Shown: positions 1 to 9,772, counted from the stretch's first letter. The stretch: 64,000 nucleotides of DNA from Bacillota bacterium (GCA_016281935.1 JAEEJN010000089.1:62001-126000); one strand, 5' to 3'. The notes: a model not told the origin generated them from the sequence alone. Numbers and translations: made by a program.

Positions 1-1687
1 AGCCGCGAATCGTCAGGCTGCTCTTGGTATTGCCGTTGGTATAGGGAAGATCGAAACGGTCAGGGGCAACGCCGTAACTGCTGGGATTGTCTTCCTCATT
101 GTAATGGATCTGACCATCCTCAGACTCGAAGTCTGTATACTTGGCATACCAGTAATAAGACGTGTTGTTGCCGGCAACTTTGATCGTGATCTTGTAAACG
201 ATGTAGAGCCGGTTGGCTTCATAGCCGTATGCACCGTCTTTCAGTTTGGTGAACCAGTATCCGTCTTCTTCGATGCCTACGAAATCGAAGTAGCTGCGCG
301 TAGAGGCAAATGTCGTGAACTCGTTCTTGATTGCGTCCTTAGGCGTGCTGATCAGGGTGCTGCGGATATCTTCGGGGATCTGATCATAGGATTCAAGATC
401 AAAATCCAGACCTTCGACCGTATACTCTTTGGTGGTCGGGGAAGGAACCTTGCCGTATTCCTTGATCACAGTAGAACGGGCCCAGTCCGGAAGCTCGGCA
501 GTCACAGTGATGACGTCGCCGTTGCGGAGATATCCGTTCGTATCATCCTTGTTGCAGGACATCGTGTAATCCAGGTAATAATAAACGGAATCGGACGGAT
601 AATCCAGAGAGGCATACGCATCGCCGCTGCGTCCGGAGACATCGAGGGTCACGCCTTCAAAAGGATCGAACGTGCCGGGCTCGTCCAGACCGGTAACCTT
701 GATCTTCAGTTCGTCATACTGAAGATCCACATTGAGATACTGCAGGAAATCCTCGGCGCCATAATCGCTCCACTTCCAGGTGATTGTGTCGCCGTTGGAG
801 AGTTCATCATAGTAGTATCCGTCGACCGATCCATACAGGCAGCCGAGAACATACTCCTTGAAGTATTCATCGGCTGTGTAGAGCTTCGTCATGCTCTTGA
901 TCTCTTTTTTGGCTTTCAGATTCCATTTGATGGATTCGCCTTTATCCTTGAGAAGAGCATCCTCATCGAATTTCTGTTCAGTGATGTTGCCGATCGTATC
1001 ATAACCTTCGAACTTGACGCTGACATAATCGTTCAGGTTTACGGAAATGATCTCAGGTTCTTTTTCTCTGAAGAGCAGAAGAAGGACGACGATAATCGCG
1101 GCCAGGGCGACCACGCCCCCGATGATTCCGATGACCAGGCCGGCTTTGCTCTTCTTCTTGGGCTTCTGTGCGGAATAGGGAGCACCGTAAGGCTGACCCT
1201 GGGGAGCGCCGTAAGGCTGACCCTGGGGAGCACCATAAGGCTGACCCTGAGGAGCGCCGTAGGGCTGACCCTGGGGAGCGCCGTAAGGCTGACCCTGGGG
1301 AGCACCGTAAGGCTGACCCTGAGGAGCGCCGTAAGGCTGCTGAGGTGCTTGAGTCACATAAGGAGCAGGCTGCCCCTGAGGCTGCTGGTTCGGATAAGCA
1401 GGTGCCTGCGGAGGCTGAGCACGATAGGGGATGTTCTGTGCCTGCGGGGGCTGCTGAGGCTGATAGGCAGGTGCTGCAGGAGCTTCCTGCTGAATGGGTT
1501 CCTGTACGGGAGCTTCAGGCTGGGGAGCGGGTTCCTGTACGGGTTCGTAGCTGGGAACTGCGGGTTCGGAAGGCGCGTTCTCCTGAACAGGTTCCTGAGT
1601 AAAGGAGATCTGAGGAATTGGAGAACCGCAGTTGGAGCAGAATTTCTGTCCGTCTGCTAAAGGACTTCCGCATTTGGGACAAATCAT
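1..1687 (-). CDS. Zinc-ribbon membrane protein with GAPQGQPY-type repeats, C-terminus runs off the left edge (partial)
   Basis: Reverse-strand reading from ATG at 1687 (MICPKCGSPLADGQKFCSNCGSPIPQ...) stays open to base 2. Two CxxC pairs form a zinc ribbon, followed by a P/Q-rich repeat linker, one TM segment (AGLVIGIIGGVVALAAIIVVLLLLF) and an extracellular domain. It is missing from the ORF track because its stop lies outside the window. Confidence 0.85.
   Translation of the reverse strand, partial: MICPKCGSPLADGQKFCSNCGSPIPQISFTQEPVQENAPSEPAVPSYEPVQEPAPQPEAPVQEPIQQEAPAAPAYQPQQPPQAQNIPYRAQPPQAPAYPNQQPQGQPAPYVTQAPQQPYGAPQGQPYGAPQGQPYGAPQGQPYGAPQGQPYGAPQGQPYGAPQGQPYGAPYSAQKPKKKSKAGLVIGIIGGVVALAAIIVVLLLLFREKEPEIISVNLNDYVSVKFEGYDTIGNITEQKFDEDALLKDKGESIKWNLKAKKEIKSMTKLYTADEYFKEYVLGCLYGSVDGYYYDELSNGDTITWKWSDYGAEDFLQYLNVDLQYDELKIKVTGLDEPGTFDPFEGVTLDVSGRSGDAYASLDYPSDSVYYYLDYTMSCNKDDTNGYLRNGDVITVTAELPDWARSTVIKEYGKVPSPTTKEYTVEGLDFDLESYDQIPEDIRSTLISTPKDAIKNEFTTFASTRSYFDFVGIEEDGYWFTKLKDGAYGYEANRLYIVYKITIKVAGNNTSYYWYAKYTDFESEDGQIHYNEEDNPSSYGVAPDRFDLPYTNGNTKSSLTIRG
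1178..1344 (-). repeat. About seven tandem 24-bp coding repeats (octapeptide YGAPQGQP)
   Basis: Direct reading: ggggagcgccgtaaggctgaccct and close variants repeated head-to-tail. Confidence 0.95.
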
Positions 1688-1884
1688 GAAGACTCCTCCT
1701 TACTGATGGATTTCTTGTTTCTTATTGTAACACAGGCATTTCGCTTCATCAAGAGAAATCAGTGATATAAACGCCGAGACAAGGGCATTTTGCCGTATCA
1801 TTTCTTGAAAAACTCGGATGATCTATGATATACTTATACATACCTGTTCAAGGGTATGTCATTGCGAAAACGGAGGATGAATCG

Positions 1885-3567
1885 ATGCCGGTCAAGGCAG
1901 AAGTTAAACCTGCGGAGCATTTTATCGATGCCGCTATCAACGAAGATATCGAAGCGGGCAAGGTTCGGGATTATATCCAGACGCGGTTCCCGCCCGAGCC
2001 GAACGGTTATCTTCACATCGGACATGTCAAAGCGATGGTCCTGGATTTCGGGACAGCCGAAAAATACGGAGGCTGCTGCAATCTCCGCTTTGATGACACC
2101 AATCCCGAAAAGGAAGATCAGTCGTTTATCGATGCGATTTTTGAGGATATCCACTGGATGGGGTTTGACTGGAAAGAACTCCATTTTGCTTCCGAATACT
2201 TTGAACAGACCTATGAGTTCGCTGAAAAACTCATTTGCGAAGGCAAAGCCTATGTGGATGAGCAGTCTGCCGATGAGATCAGGGAGAATCGCGGTACCCT
2301 GACCGAACCCGGTAAGAATTCTCCCTGGAGAGACCGTCCTTCCGAAGAAAGTCTTCGTCTGTTCCGTGAAATGCGGGCAGGCAAACATCCGGAAGGTTCC
2401 ATGGTGCTGCGTGCCAGGATCGATATGGCCGCTCCCAACATGAATATGAGGGATCCGGTCCTTTACCGCATCCGTTTTGTTACGCATCATCAGACAGGAG
2501 ATAAATGGTGCATTTATCCCATGTACGATTTTTCTCATCCCATCGGAGATGCGCTGGAAGGCGTCACACATTCCCTGTGCTCTTTGGAATATGAGGATCA
2601 CCGTCCTCTGTATGATTGGGTCACGCATGAGATCGGCTTCGAGTATCCTCCCAGGCAGATCGAGTTCGCACGTCTGAATATGACGGGCACTATCATGAGC
2701 AAACGGTATCTTCGCCGAATGGTCGAAGAGCACTTGGTGGACGGGTGGGATGATCCGCGCATGCCTACGCTTCGCGGGCTTCGCCGCAGAGGCATCACTC
2801 CGTCCGCTATCCGCGATTTCCTGTCCAAAGCGGGAACTGCCAAGGCTTACAGCGTCGTCGATATGGCGCTTCTCGAGTCGTGCATCCGGGATGAACTGAA
2901 CGAGAATGCTCCCCGCGCCATGGTCGTGACGGAACCGATCAAGGTCGTTATTACGAATTATCCGGAAGGAAAGAGCGAGACGTTCATGCGTCCGAACCAT
3001 CCTTTCCACGAGGAAGCCGGAAGCCACGAAGTCAGTTTCTCCCGTGAGATCTATATCGAAGCTGCCGACTTTATGGAAGTGCCTGCTCCGAAATATCACC
3101 GTCTGAAACCTGACGGTGAAGTGCGGCTTATGGGTGCATACATCATCCGCTGCGACGAAGTGGTCAAGAATGAAGACGGTACGATCCGCGAACTGCGTTG
3201 TACGGCGGATCTGGACAGTTATACGGGCGGTCCCACTGCGGACCGAAAAGTCAAGGGGACGATTCACTGGGTGGATGCGGCCACAGCAAAACCTGCTACG
3301 ATCCGTATCTACGAATCACTGCTCCGGGACCGTGAAGGCGGTGACGAGCATGATGACTATTTTGACAGGCTGAACATGGATTCCAAGAAGACTCTTACAG
3401 GATGCATGGCTGAAGCCTGGCTGGCTGAAGCGAAACCTGAAGATAAGTTCCAGTTCGTCAGACAGGGCTATTATGTCCTGGACCAGTATGCAAAGGAAGG
3501 TGAACTGACCTTCAACCGGATCGTGAGTCTGAAGGATACATGGGCGAAAGTCCAGGCAAAAGGATAA
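1885..3567 (+). CDS. glnS: Glutaminyl-tRNA synthetase
   Basis: RFPPEPNGYLHIGHVKA (HIGH motif) and GTIMSKRYL (KMSKS-like); GlnRS-family length. Start chosen at ATG 1885 with upstream ggagga; the ORF track extends to 1825. Confidence 0.95.
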   Translation: MPVKAEVKPAEHFIDAAINEDIEAGKVRDYIQTRFPPEPNGYLHIGHVKAMVLDFGTAEKYGGCCNLRFDDTNPEKEDQSFIDAIFEDIHWMGFDWKELHFASEYFEQTYEFAEKLICEGKAYVDEQSADEIRENRGTLTEPGKNSPWRDRPSEESLRLFREMRAGKHPEGSMVLRARIDMAAPNMNMRDPVLYRIRFVTHHQTGDKWCIYPMYDFSHPIGDALEGVTHSLCSLEYEDHRPLYDWVTHEIGFEYPPRQIEFARLNMTGTIMSKRYLRRMVEEHLVDGWDDPRMPTLRGLRRRGITPSAIRDFLSKAGTAKAYSVVDMALLESCIRDELNENAPRAMVVTEPIKVVITNYPEGKSETFMRPNHPFHEEAGSHEVSFSREIYIEAADFMEVPAPKYHRLKPDGEVRLMGAYIIRCDEVVKNEDGTIRELRCTADLDSYTGGPTADRKVKGTIHWVDAATAKPATIRIYESLLRDREGGDEHDDYFDRLNMDSKKTLTGCMAEAWLAEAKPEDKFQFVRQGYYVLDQYAKEGELTFNRIVSLKDTWAKVQAKG

Positions 3568-3577
3568 GGAGAGCGAC

Positions 3578-5023
3578 ATGCAGGTTCGTACACGTTTTGC
3601 GCCGAGTCCCACCGGGTATCTTCATCTGGGCGGGCTTCGTACGGCTCTATACACTTATTTGTTCACAAGAAAGAATCACGGCGTTTATATCCTGAGGATC
3701 GAGGATACCGACCAGGAACGCCTGGTGGAAGGAGCAACGGAAAAGATCTACCGCAGTCTTCGTCTGGCTGGCCTGGATTGGGATGAAGGCCCTGATGTGG
3801 GAGGACCTGTCGGGCCTTATATTCAGACGGAACGCCGGGATATGTATCTTCCTTACGCTCAGGAACTGGTCAGAAAAGGGAAAGCATATTACTGCTTCTG
3901 CACCAAAGAGGAACTTGCTGAGCGCAGAGCTGCGTGTGAAGCGGAAGGGAAGACCTGGAAATACGACAAACACTGCTGCTCCCTCACACCTGAAGAAGTA
4001 CAGGCCAAGCTGGATGCCGGGGTGCCTTATGTGATCCGTCAGAATGTACCGGAATCCGGTGAAGCGTCTTTCGATGACGTTCTTTACGGGCATATCACCG
4101 TAGACTGTTCGGAACTGGACGACAATGTCCTCATCAAACAGGACGGGCTTCCTACCTATAATTTCGCCAACGTGATCGATGACCATACGATGGGCATCAC
4201 GCATGTTCTGCGCGGCAATGAGTATCTCTCTTCTACGCCCAAATACAATCTGCTGTATGACGCGTTCGGATGGGAGAAGCCCGTATACATCCATCTGACC
4301 CCTGTGATGGCGGACGCGACTCGCAAACTGAGCAAAAGATACGGAGATCCTTCTTTCGAAGATCTCCTGGAGGAAGGCTATCTGAAGGAAGCTGTCGTGA
4401 ATTATATCTCTCTTGTCGGTTGGAATCCCGGAGACAACCGTGAGTTCTTCACGATGGACGAACTGATCGAAGCTTTCTCTCTGGAGGGTCTTTCGAAATC
4501 ACCTGCGATCTTCGATAAGGAGAAATGCCGCTGGATGAATGCGGAATATATCCGCCGCATGACACCGGAAGCATTTGATGAAGCTGCAGGCCCCTGGTAT
4601 GAGAAAGCCGGTATCGCTCATATGGATCGCGCGATTCTGGCAAAGTGTCTGCAGCCCCGTGTGGAGGTATTCTCCGAACTGCCGGCTATGGTGGACTTCC
4701 TTACGGAGATGCCCGAGTTCTCCGATGAGCTGTATTTCTCCAAGAAAATGAAGACCAATGCAGAAACGGCGAGAGAAGATCTTCCCGTGATCCTGGACAC
4801 TCTGGAGAAGCTCCCTGCCTGGAACGAGGAGTCTGTGCATGATGCTCTGATCAATCTGGCTCAGAGCCAGAACAAGAAGAACGGCGTCATCATGTGGCCT
4901 CTCCGTATCGCGATCTCCGGCAAAGCGGTGACTCCCTGCGGAGCAGTAGAGATCGCCGTCCTTCTCGGCAGGGATGAGACGCTTGCAAGGATCCGCCGCA
5001 GCCTTGCGGCATTGGAGGCATAA
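3578..5023 (+). CDS. gltX: Glutamyl-tRNA synthetase
   Basis: RFAPSPTGYLHLGGLRTALY and KLSKRYGDPS motifs; bacterial GluRS architecture. Confidence 0.96.
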   Translation: MQVRTRFAPSPTGYLHLGGLRTALYTYLFTRKNHGVYILRIEDTDQERLVEGATEKIYRSLRLAGLDWDEGPDVGGPVGPYIQTERRDMYLPYAQELVRKGKAYYCFCTKEELAERRAACEAEGKTWKYDKHCCSLTPEEVQAKLDAGVPYVIRQNVPESGEASFDDVLYGHITVDCSELDDNVLIKQDGLPTYNFANVIDDHTMGITHVLRGNEYLSSTPKYNLLYDAFGWEKPVYIHLTPVMADATRKLSKRYGDPSFEDLLEEGYLKEAVVNYISLVGWNPGDNREFFTMDELIEAFSLEGLSKSPAIFDKEKCRWMNAEYIRRMTPEAFDEAAGPWYEKAGIAHMDRAILAKCLQPRVEVFSELPAMVDFLTEMPEFSDELYFSKKMKTNAETAREDLPVILDTLEKLPAWNEESVHDALINLAQSQNKKNGVIMWPLRIAISGKAVTPCGAVEIAVLLGRDETLARIRRSLAALEA

Positions 5024-5476
5024 ATGGCTCTGTTTTCCCGGGCAGTCAATGTAAACGGCACCGCAGAAGCCGTTTATCTGCGCGCATGGAAACCGAATCA
5101 CGAGCGCGGGGCTGTGAATTATGTCCTTCGTCGCTTCTGGGTCGGTTACCTTCTTGTCGGCGGATTCGGAACCGTGATCTACGTGCTGAATCTCGTCGGC
5201 GCGATCCAGGACGGCGCTGTCATGGAGGGAATCGTCGCACTGGCAGTCTGGGTCGTGGCCACACTGCTCGGAGGAGCTCTCCTGACGTGGTTCTGGTACC
5301 TGTACAGGGATAAAAAATATCTGCGCTATATGGAAGAGATGAAAAAGTATCATGCCTCACAGAGTTCTGTGTGGCAGGATATCGATCAGATCAATGCGGA
5401 ACGCGGAGCAGATGCACCGGTCAAAAAACGCAAGAATTATGAGATCTATACATCCTATCCACGCAGCAAAAAATAA
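5024..5476 (+). CDS. Small membrane protein with two predicted TM helices, function unknown
   Basis: Starts directly after the gltX stop; two hydrophobic stretches; no recognised domain. Confidence 0.7.
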   Translation: MALFSRAVNVNGTAEAVYLRAWKPNHERGAVNYVLRRFWVGYLLVGGFGTVIYVLNLVGAIQDGAVMEGIVALAVWVVATLLGGALLTWFWYLYRDKKYLRYMEEMKKYHASQSSVWQDIDQINAERGADAPVKKRKNYEIYTSYPRSKK

Positions 5477-5484
5477 GACGACCG

Positions 5485-5520
5485 AAACCGGGACGAAAGG
5501 GATCCCGGTTTTCTCTTTTT
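5485..5520 (+). terminator. Rho-independent terminator
   Basis: AACCGGGA...TCCCGGTT hairpin followed by ttctcttttt. Confidence 0.8.
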
Positions 5521-5593
5521 GTGGCTTGCAGATACGATTGACAGACGATGGATAAGGGTCTGTATATCAGAAAAAGAAAATCGGATTTGGGTG

Positions 5594-5622
5594 TTGACAG
5601 GCAGGACAGCCTGTGCTATAGT
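5594..5622 (+). promoter_or_regulatory. Sigma-A-type promoter for the T-box/trpB unit
   Basis: TTGACA, 17 bp, TATAGT. Confidence 0.75.
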
Positions 5623-5628
5623 AAGTTA

Positions 5629-5905
5629 AACCGATGAAGGAGAAAGAGTAACTTTCCGTATCTTTCTGACAGAGAGCCGCTGAGGGTGGGAATGCGGTGA
5701 AAGAAAGAAAGCGAATGGGCTCCTGAGGGCGAGCGGAAACGAGCAATCGGAGTATGTGAGACGGTCTGGCCTTCCGTCAATGAGGCCGGCATATGAAAGT
5801 ATGCGCTAAGTGGGCGCTGAAGCGTCAAGCCGGGTGGCACCGCAGGAAAGTATGATTCGATCCTGTCCCAGCAGAAATACGACTGGGGCAGGATCGTTTT
5901 ATTTG
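5629..5905 (+). promoter_or_regulatory. T-box leader, tryptophan type
   Basis: T-box motif cgggtggcaccgcag (5831-5845), terminator hairpin gatcctgtcccag/ctggggcaggatc plus gtttta (5859-5900), candidate specifier UGG at 5716-5718 in gcgaaTGGgctc. Confidence 0.88.
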
Positions 5906-5926
5906 CCCCGAAGAAAGGAGCCGAAA

Positions 5927-7300
5927 ATGGCCGAAAAAACTATTCCCTACAAAATCTACCTCAACGAATCCGAAATGCCGAAGTTCTGGTATAATGTGCG
6001 GGCGGATATGACGACAAAACCCGCTCCGCTGCTGAATCCCGGAACGCATCAGCCGATGAAAGCGGAAGAACTCAGCGCGGTGTTCTGCGATGAGCTCGTG
6101 CAGCAGGAACTCGACAATACGACAAGGGAATACCCCATTCCTCAGGAGATCCTGGACTTCTACAAAATGTATCGTCCCTCTCCTTTGGTCAGGGCTTACT
6201 GCCTGGAACAGAAACTGGGAACGCCTGCCAAGATCTACTACAAATTCGAAGGCAACAATACGTCCGGATCGCATAAGCTGAACTCCGCGATCGCCCAGGC
6301 TTATTATGCCAAGAAGCAGGGACTGAAAGGCGTGACAACTGAGACCGGCGCAGGACAGTGGGGGACCGCTCTTTCCATGGCCTGTTCCTATTTCGGACTG
6401 GACTGCAAGGTCTTCATGGTCAAGGTCTCGTATGAACAGAAGCCGTTCCGCCGTGAAGTCATGCGTACCTACGGCGCTTCCGTCACACCTTCTCCTTCTA
6501 TGGAGACGGAAGTCGGCCGCAAGATTCTGGCCGAGCATCCCGGCACCACCGGATCCCTCGGATGCGCGATCTCCGAAGCCGTGGAAGTCGCTGTCAAGAA
6601 TCCCGGTTATCGCTATGTGCTCGGCAGCGTTCTGAATCAGGTGCTCCTCCATCAGTCTGTGATCGGCCTGGAGACCAAGGCTGCGTTGGACAAGTACGGG
6701 ATCGTTCCGGATATCATCATCGGCTGTGCAGGCGGCGGTTCCAACCTCGGCGGACTGATCGCGCCGTTCATGGGCCAGAAACTGCGCGGAGAAGCGGATT
6801 ACCGCATCATCGCCGTAGAACCGGCTTCCTGCCCGAGCTTTACCCGTGGCGTTTATGCGTACGATTTCTGCGACACTGGCATGGTTTGCCCGCTCGCGAA
6901 GATGTATACGCTCGGTTGTGATTTCATCCCCTCCCCGAACCATGCCGGCGGACTGCGTTATCATGGCATGAGCCCCGTGCTGAGTCAGCTGTATGATGAC
7001 GGGTACATGGAAGCCACCTCAGTGACTCAGACGAGCGTATTCGAAGCGGCAGAGTATTTTGCCCGTGTCGAGGGCATCCTGCCCGCGCCCGAATCGAGCC
7101 ATGCGATCCGTGTCGCGATCGACGAAGCGCTGAAGTGCAAGGAGACCGGTGAAGAAAAGACGATCGTGTTCGGTCTGACCGGCACAGGTTATTTTGATAT
7201 GGTCGCGTATGAGAAATTCCATGAGGGGCAGATGGAAGACTATATCCCCACGGACGAAGATCTTGCCAAATACCGCGCGATGCTTCCCAAGGTGGATTGA
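5927..7300 (+). CDS. trpB: TrpB-like PLP-dependent enzyme (TrpB2 type tryptophan synthase beta subunit)
   Basis: KFEGNNTSGSHKLNSA PLP-lysine motif, TETGAGQWGTALS, GCAGGGSNLGG; long TrpB2 form. Start ATG 5927 after aaaggag. Confidence 0.93.
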   Translation: MAEKTIPYKIYLNESEMPKFWYNVRADMTTKPAPLLNPGTHQPMKAEELSAVFCDELVQQELDNTTREYPIPQEILDFYKMYRPSPLVRAYCLEQKLGTPAKIYYKFEGNNTSGSHKLNSAIAQAYYAKKQGLKGVTTETGAGQWGTALSMACSYFGLDCKVFMVKVSYEQKPFRREVMRTYGASVTPSPSMETEVGRKILAEHPGTTGSLGCAISEAVEVAVKNPGYRYVLGSVLNQVLLHQSVIGLETKAALDKYGIVPDIIIGCAGGGSNLGGLIAPFMGQKLRGEADYRIIAVEPASCPSFTRGVYAYDFCDTGMVCPLAKMYTLGCDFIPSPNHAGGLRYHGMSPVLSQLYDDGYMEATSVTQTSVFEAAEYFARVEGILPAPESSHAIRVAIDEALKCKETGEEKTIVFGLTGTGYFDMVAYEKFHEGQMEDYIPTDEDLAKYRAMLPKVD

Positions 7301-7317
7301 TTCCGACCGAAAACAAA

Positions 7318-7356
7318 GAGATCCGGAAAGCCGAAGCTTTCCGGATCGTTTTGTTA
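7318..7356 (+). terminator. Rho-independent terminator after trpB
   Basis: gatccggaaag/ctttccggatc hairpin followed by gttttgtt. Confidence 0.75.
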
Positions 7357-7376
7357 TGCTGGATGTCGATGAGCCA

Positions 7377-9020
7377 TTATTCGAAATCGATTTCAATCAG
7401 CGCAAGAGCATGTGACGGCATATATATGGATGCGCTGAAAGTCCCATTCTTATTCTCAAGCGGAGCAGATTCCGGCTTCAGTTCGGATGCCTGACGGAAT
7501 CGGGCAAGCAGATCTTTATCCGGCCAGTCCGGACTTCCGGCATTTTTCCAAGCCGTATAGGCATTGGCGTGATCGGCATCGATCCTGGTCACGGTCATGA
7601 CGGCGTTCCTGTTATTGGGAGCACTGAGAATCTGAAGATCGATCACGGAATCACGGGATTCATCCCAGTCATCATGATGACTGAACAGAAGGATGCTGAG
7701 GTGCTTCCCATCGGAAGTCGCGCGTCCGTTAATCTCAGGTACGAGGCCGGTACCCCAGGGATCCGGGAAAGAAGACAGATCCTGTGCACCGGAGGACGAT
7801 AGTTCGATTTCTTCCGTTCCCAGTCGGCCAAGCAGACGGAACAGACCCATCATCGGCTTTTCCACACCCTGTGTGGAAAACGTGCGGGTGCCTTCGAAGC
7901 AGCGTTCGCCTTCGAACATGAAAGCCCAGGCCAGCGGCCGGATATCCATATCGAGTTCACGTGCCAGTTCTTCGATGTGATAATAGCCGGATGCGGTATA
8001 GGTGGCATAGTATTCCGTGTTCCGGAAATTCAGATTGTGATTATCGAAACGGCCGCCGGCAGCCCAGCCGTCGGGATCAGCTTCTGACAGTACGCATTCC
8101 AGATCGCCATAACCCCATTTCTTGAGAACGGAAGCCTGAGTGCGCACATTTTCCACAAGCGTCTGCACCGAGGGAAGCTGCTTTTTTCTGAGAGACAGGG
8201 GATCGAAACGATAGCCTCCGCCTTTTGTATGGAAAGTCGTGAAATCGATCCTTGTGCCTGTTGATCCGGTATAATAGTTGATCCCTTCCCTGATATGCTT
8301 GAGGAAACCATCCAGGAACTTAGTCGCATTGCCTTCAGGATCTCTGGTGCCCGTAGTAGCGGGACCGCCGAAACGGGCGTCGGGGAGGACATCATGCAGA
8401 GCGGCTTCCGTATAGTCGTAGAGCTTGCAGAATTCCGCGTGTGTGCCTCTCCAGTAAAAGATGTCCGGTTCGTTCCACATCTCGAAATACCAGCTGGCTA
8501 GTTCCTTTTCACCGTATCTTTCCTTCAGATGAGCGGCTATGACGTGGATCAGATCATACCAACGGTCCCAGTCCTTGGGAGGCATGGACCATCCGATCTG
8601 CTGATACTCTGATAGATTTCCATGTCCCGCATACCGCTTTCCATCCCTTGCAAGACGCGGGTCAGCCAGATCCAGGGGCATGAAACCGATCTCGAAGAAA
8701 GGTTTTCCGCCTGATTTCAGGATCTCATCAAAAATCTTGTCCAGCGTTTCAAAGCAGTATACGGGATCGCCGTTTTCATCCTCCGTATATACATTGGTGG
8801 ATCCCCATTTATAGAACGGATGCATGATGCCTGTTACCAGCATATGATGGCAGCGGACATAATACGGAGCATCGGGCAGCGTTCCGAAAGCTTTCAGGAG
8901 CTTCATGCCCCCGGGAGTATGCGAATAGTTGCATTCATCGTATCCGATGTAGTTCCAGTGATGGGGAAGAGGACCGATTTTTCGGGCCATATCGGCCCGT
9001 ACTTCAACGTGCCGAGTCAT
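7377..9020 (-). CDS. Glycoside hydrolase family 39-like (beta-xylosidase-like)
   Basis: Fold motifs such as WYFEMWNEPDIFYW (acid/base NEP) and a GH39-like N-terminus (HHWNYIGYDECNYSH). Confidence 0.85.
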   Translation of the reverse strand: MTRHVEVRADMARKIGPLPHHWNYIGYDECNYSHTPGGMKLLKAFGTLPDAPYYVRCHHMLVTGIMHPFYKWGSTNVYTEDENGDPVYCFETLDKIFDEILKSGGKPFFEIGFMPLDLADPRLARDGKRYAGHGNLSEYQQIGWSMPPKDWDRWYDLIHVIAAHLKERYGEKELASWYFEMWNEPDIFYWRGTHAEFCKLYDYTEAALHDVLPDARFGGPATTGTRDPEGNATKFLDGFLKHIREGINYYTGSTGTRIDFTTFHTKGGGYRFDPLSLRKKQLPSVQTLVENVRTQASVLKKWGYGDLECVLSEADPDGWAAGGRFDNHNLNFRNTEYYATYTASGYYHIEELARELDMDIRPLAWAFMFEGERCFEGTRTFSTQGVEKPMMGLFRLLGRLGTEEIELSSSGAQDLSSFPDPWGTGLVPEINGRATSDGKHLSILLFSHHDDWDESRDSVIDLQILSAPNNRNAVMTVTRIDADHANAYTAWKNAGSPDWPDKDLLARFRQASELKPESAPLENKNGTFSASIYMPSHALALIEIDFE

Positions 9021-9700
9021 TCCATGGCCTCCAGGATCTCCCTGACTTTTGCAAAAGCGGTTCTTCCGGAGTTGTATACCGGTACGCGTGTAGCACCGAG
9101 TTCCTTTTCAATGGCGGACATTGAGACCTGTGCCAGGACAATGGAGTCCACACGACGGCTCATGTCGTCGATTGCATCCATCAGCATACGGTTGTGGAGT
9201 GAGGTGTTGCCGGAACGCAGTGCCTTGAAGGCTTCGGACAGAAGCGCGGTCTCGACAGTGATCTCCTTTCCTGCGTCGCGTGCCGCTTCGCGAAGCAGCC
9301 GCTCAGATGACGGCATGGTGGAAGGAAGAGTACCGATGAGTCCTACCCGGCTGCCCTGCCGGACTGCCAGATCCATCATGGGACGGTCGATGTTCATGAT
9401 AGGAACATTGATCATGGGACGCGCATGTTCAGCTGCCTGGTTGAAGGTGGAACATCCGAGAAGGATCAGATCCGCACCGGCTTCTTCCATGAAATGACAG
9501 TAGGTGGCGAATTTGAAAAAGTTGACTTTCGGGATTGTGCCGACAGGAGCGGCAAGGTTATCACGCTGAATCGTGTCATCACCGAGATGTACGACCTGGA
9601 CTTCGGGGATGAACTCATCGATGTAGGGCTGTACGGTCTGTGCTGTAAAAACGGCTGCGTGAATGATCGCCAGCGTTTTTTGGGATAAGTCTCTGGACAT
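9017..9700 (-). CDS. Asp/Glu/hydantoin racemase-family protein
   Basis: Family motifs LILLGCSTFNQAAE and GLIGTLPSTMPS; start ATG at 9700 preceded by ggaggttctatc; overlaps the next gene by ATGA. Confidence 0.8.
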   Translation of the reverse strand: MSRDLSQKTLAIIHAAVFTAQTVQPYIDEFIPEVQVVHLGDDTIQRDNLAAPVGTIPKVNFFKFATYCHFMEEAGADLILLGCSTFNQAAEHARPMINVPIMNIDRPMMDLAVRQGSRVGLIGTLPSTMPSSERLLREAARDAGKEITVETALLSEAFKALRSGNTSLHNRMLMDAIDDMSRRVDSIVLAQVSMSAIEKELGATRVPVYNSGRTAFAKVREILEAME

Positions 9701-9772
9701 GATAGAACCTCCTTGAGTGACCTGTATCATCGGCTTCAGTATACTCTAGTCGAGTGCTTTTGAAAAGCCGGA

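Noticed and set aside
1178-1344. Possible CRISPR-like array
   Set aside because: Units are directly adjacent 24-bp coding repeats with no spacers.
104-1660. 518-aa plus-strand ORF at the left edge
   Set aside because: Antisense shadow of the zinc-ribbon gene. Its repeats (RLTLGSAV) are the complement of the real GAPQGQPY repeats, and the minus-strand reading gives a coherent signal-like architecture.
1834-3267. 477-aa minus-strand ORF opposite glnS
   Set aside because: Antisense to a clear GlnRS with no recognisable motif.
5825-6964. 379-aa minus-strand ORF opposite trpB and the T-box
   Set aside because: Overlaps a T-box and a clear TrpB2 on the other strand.
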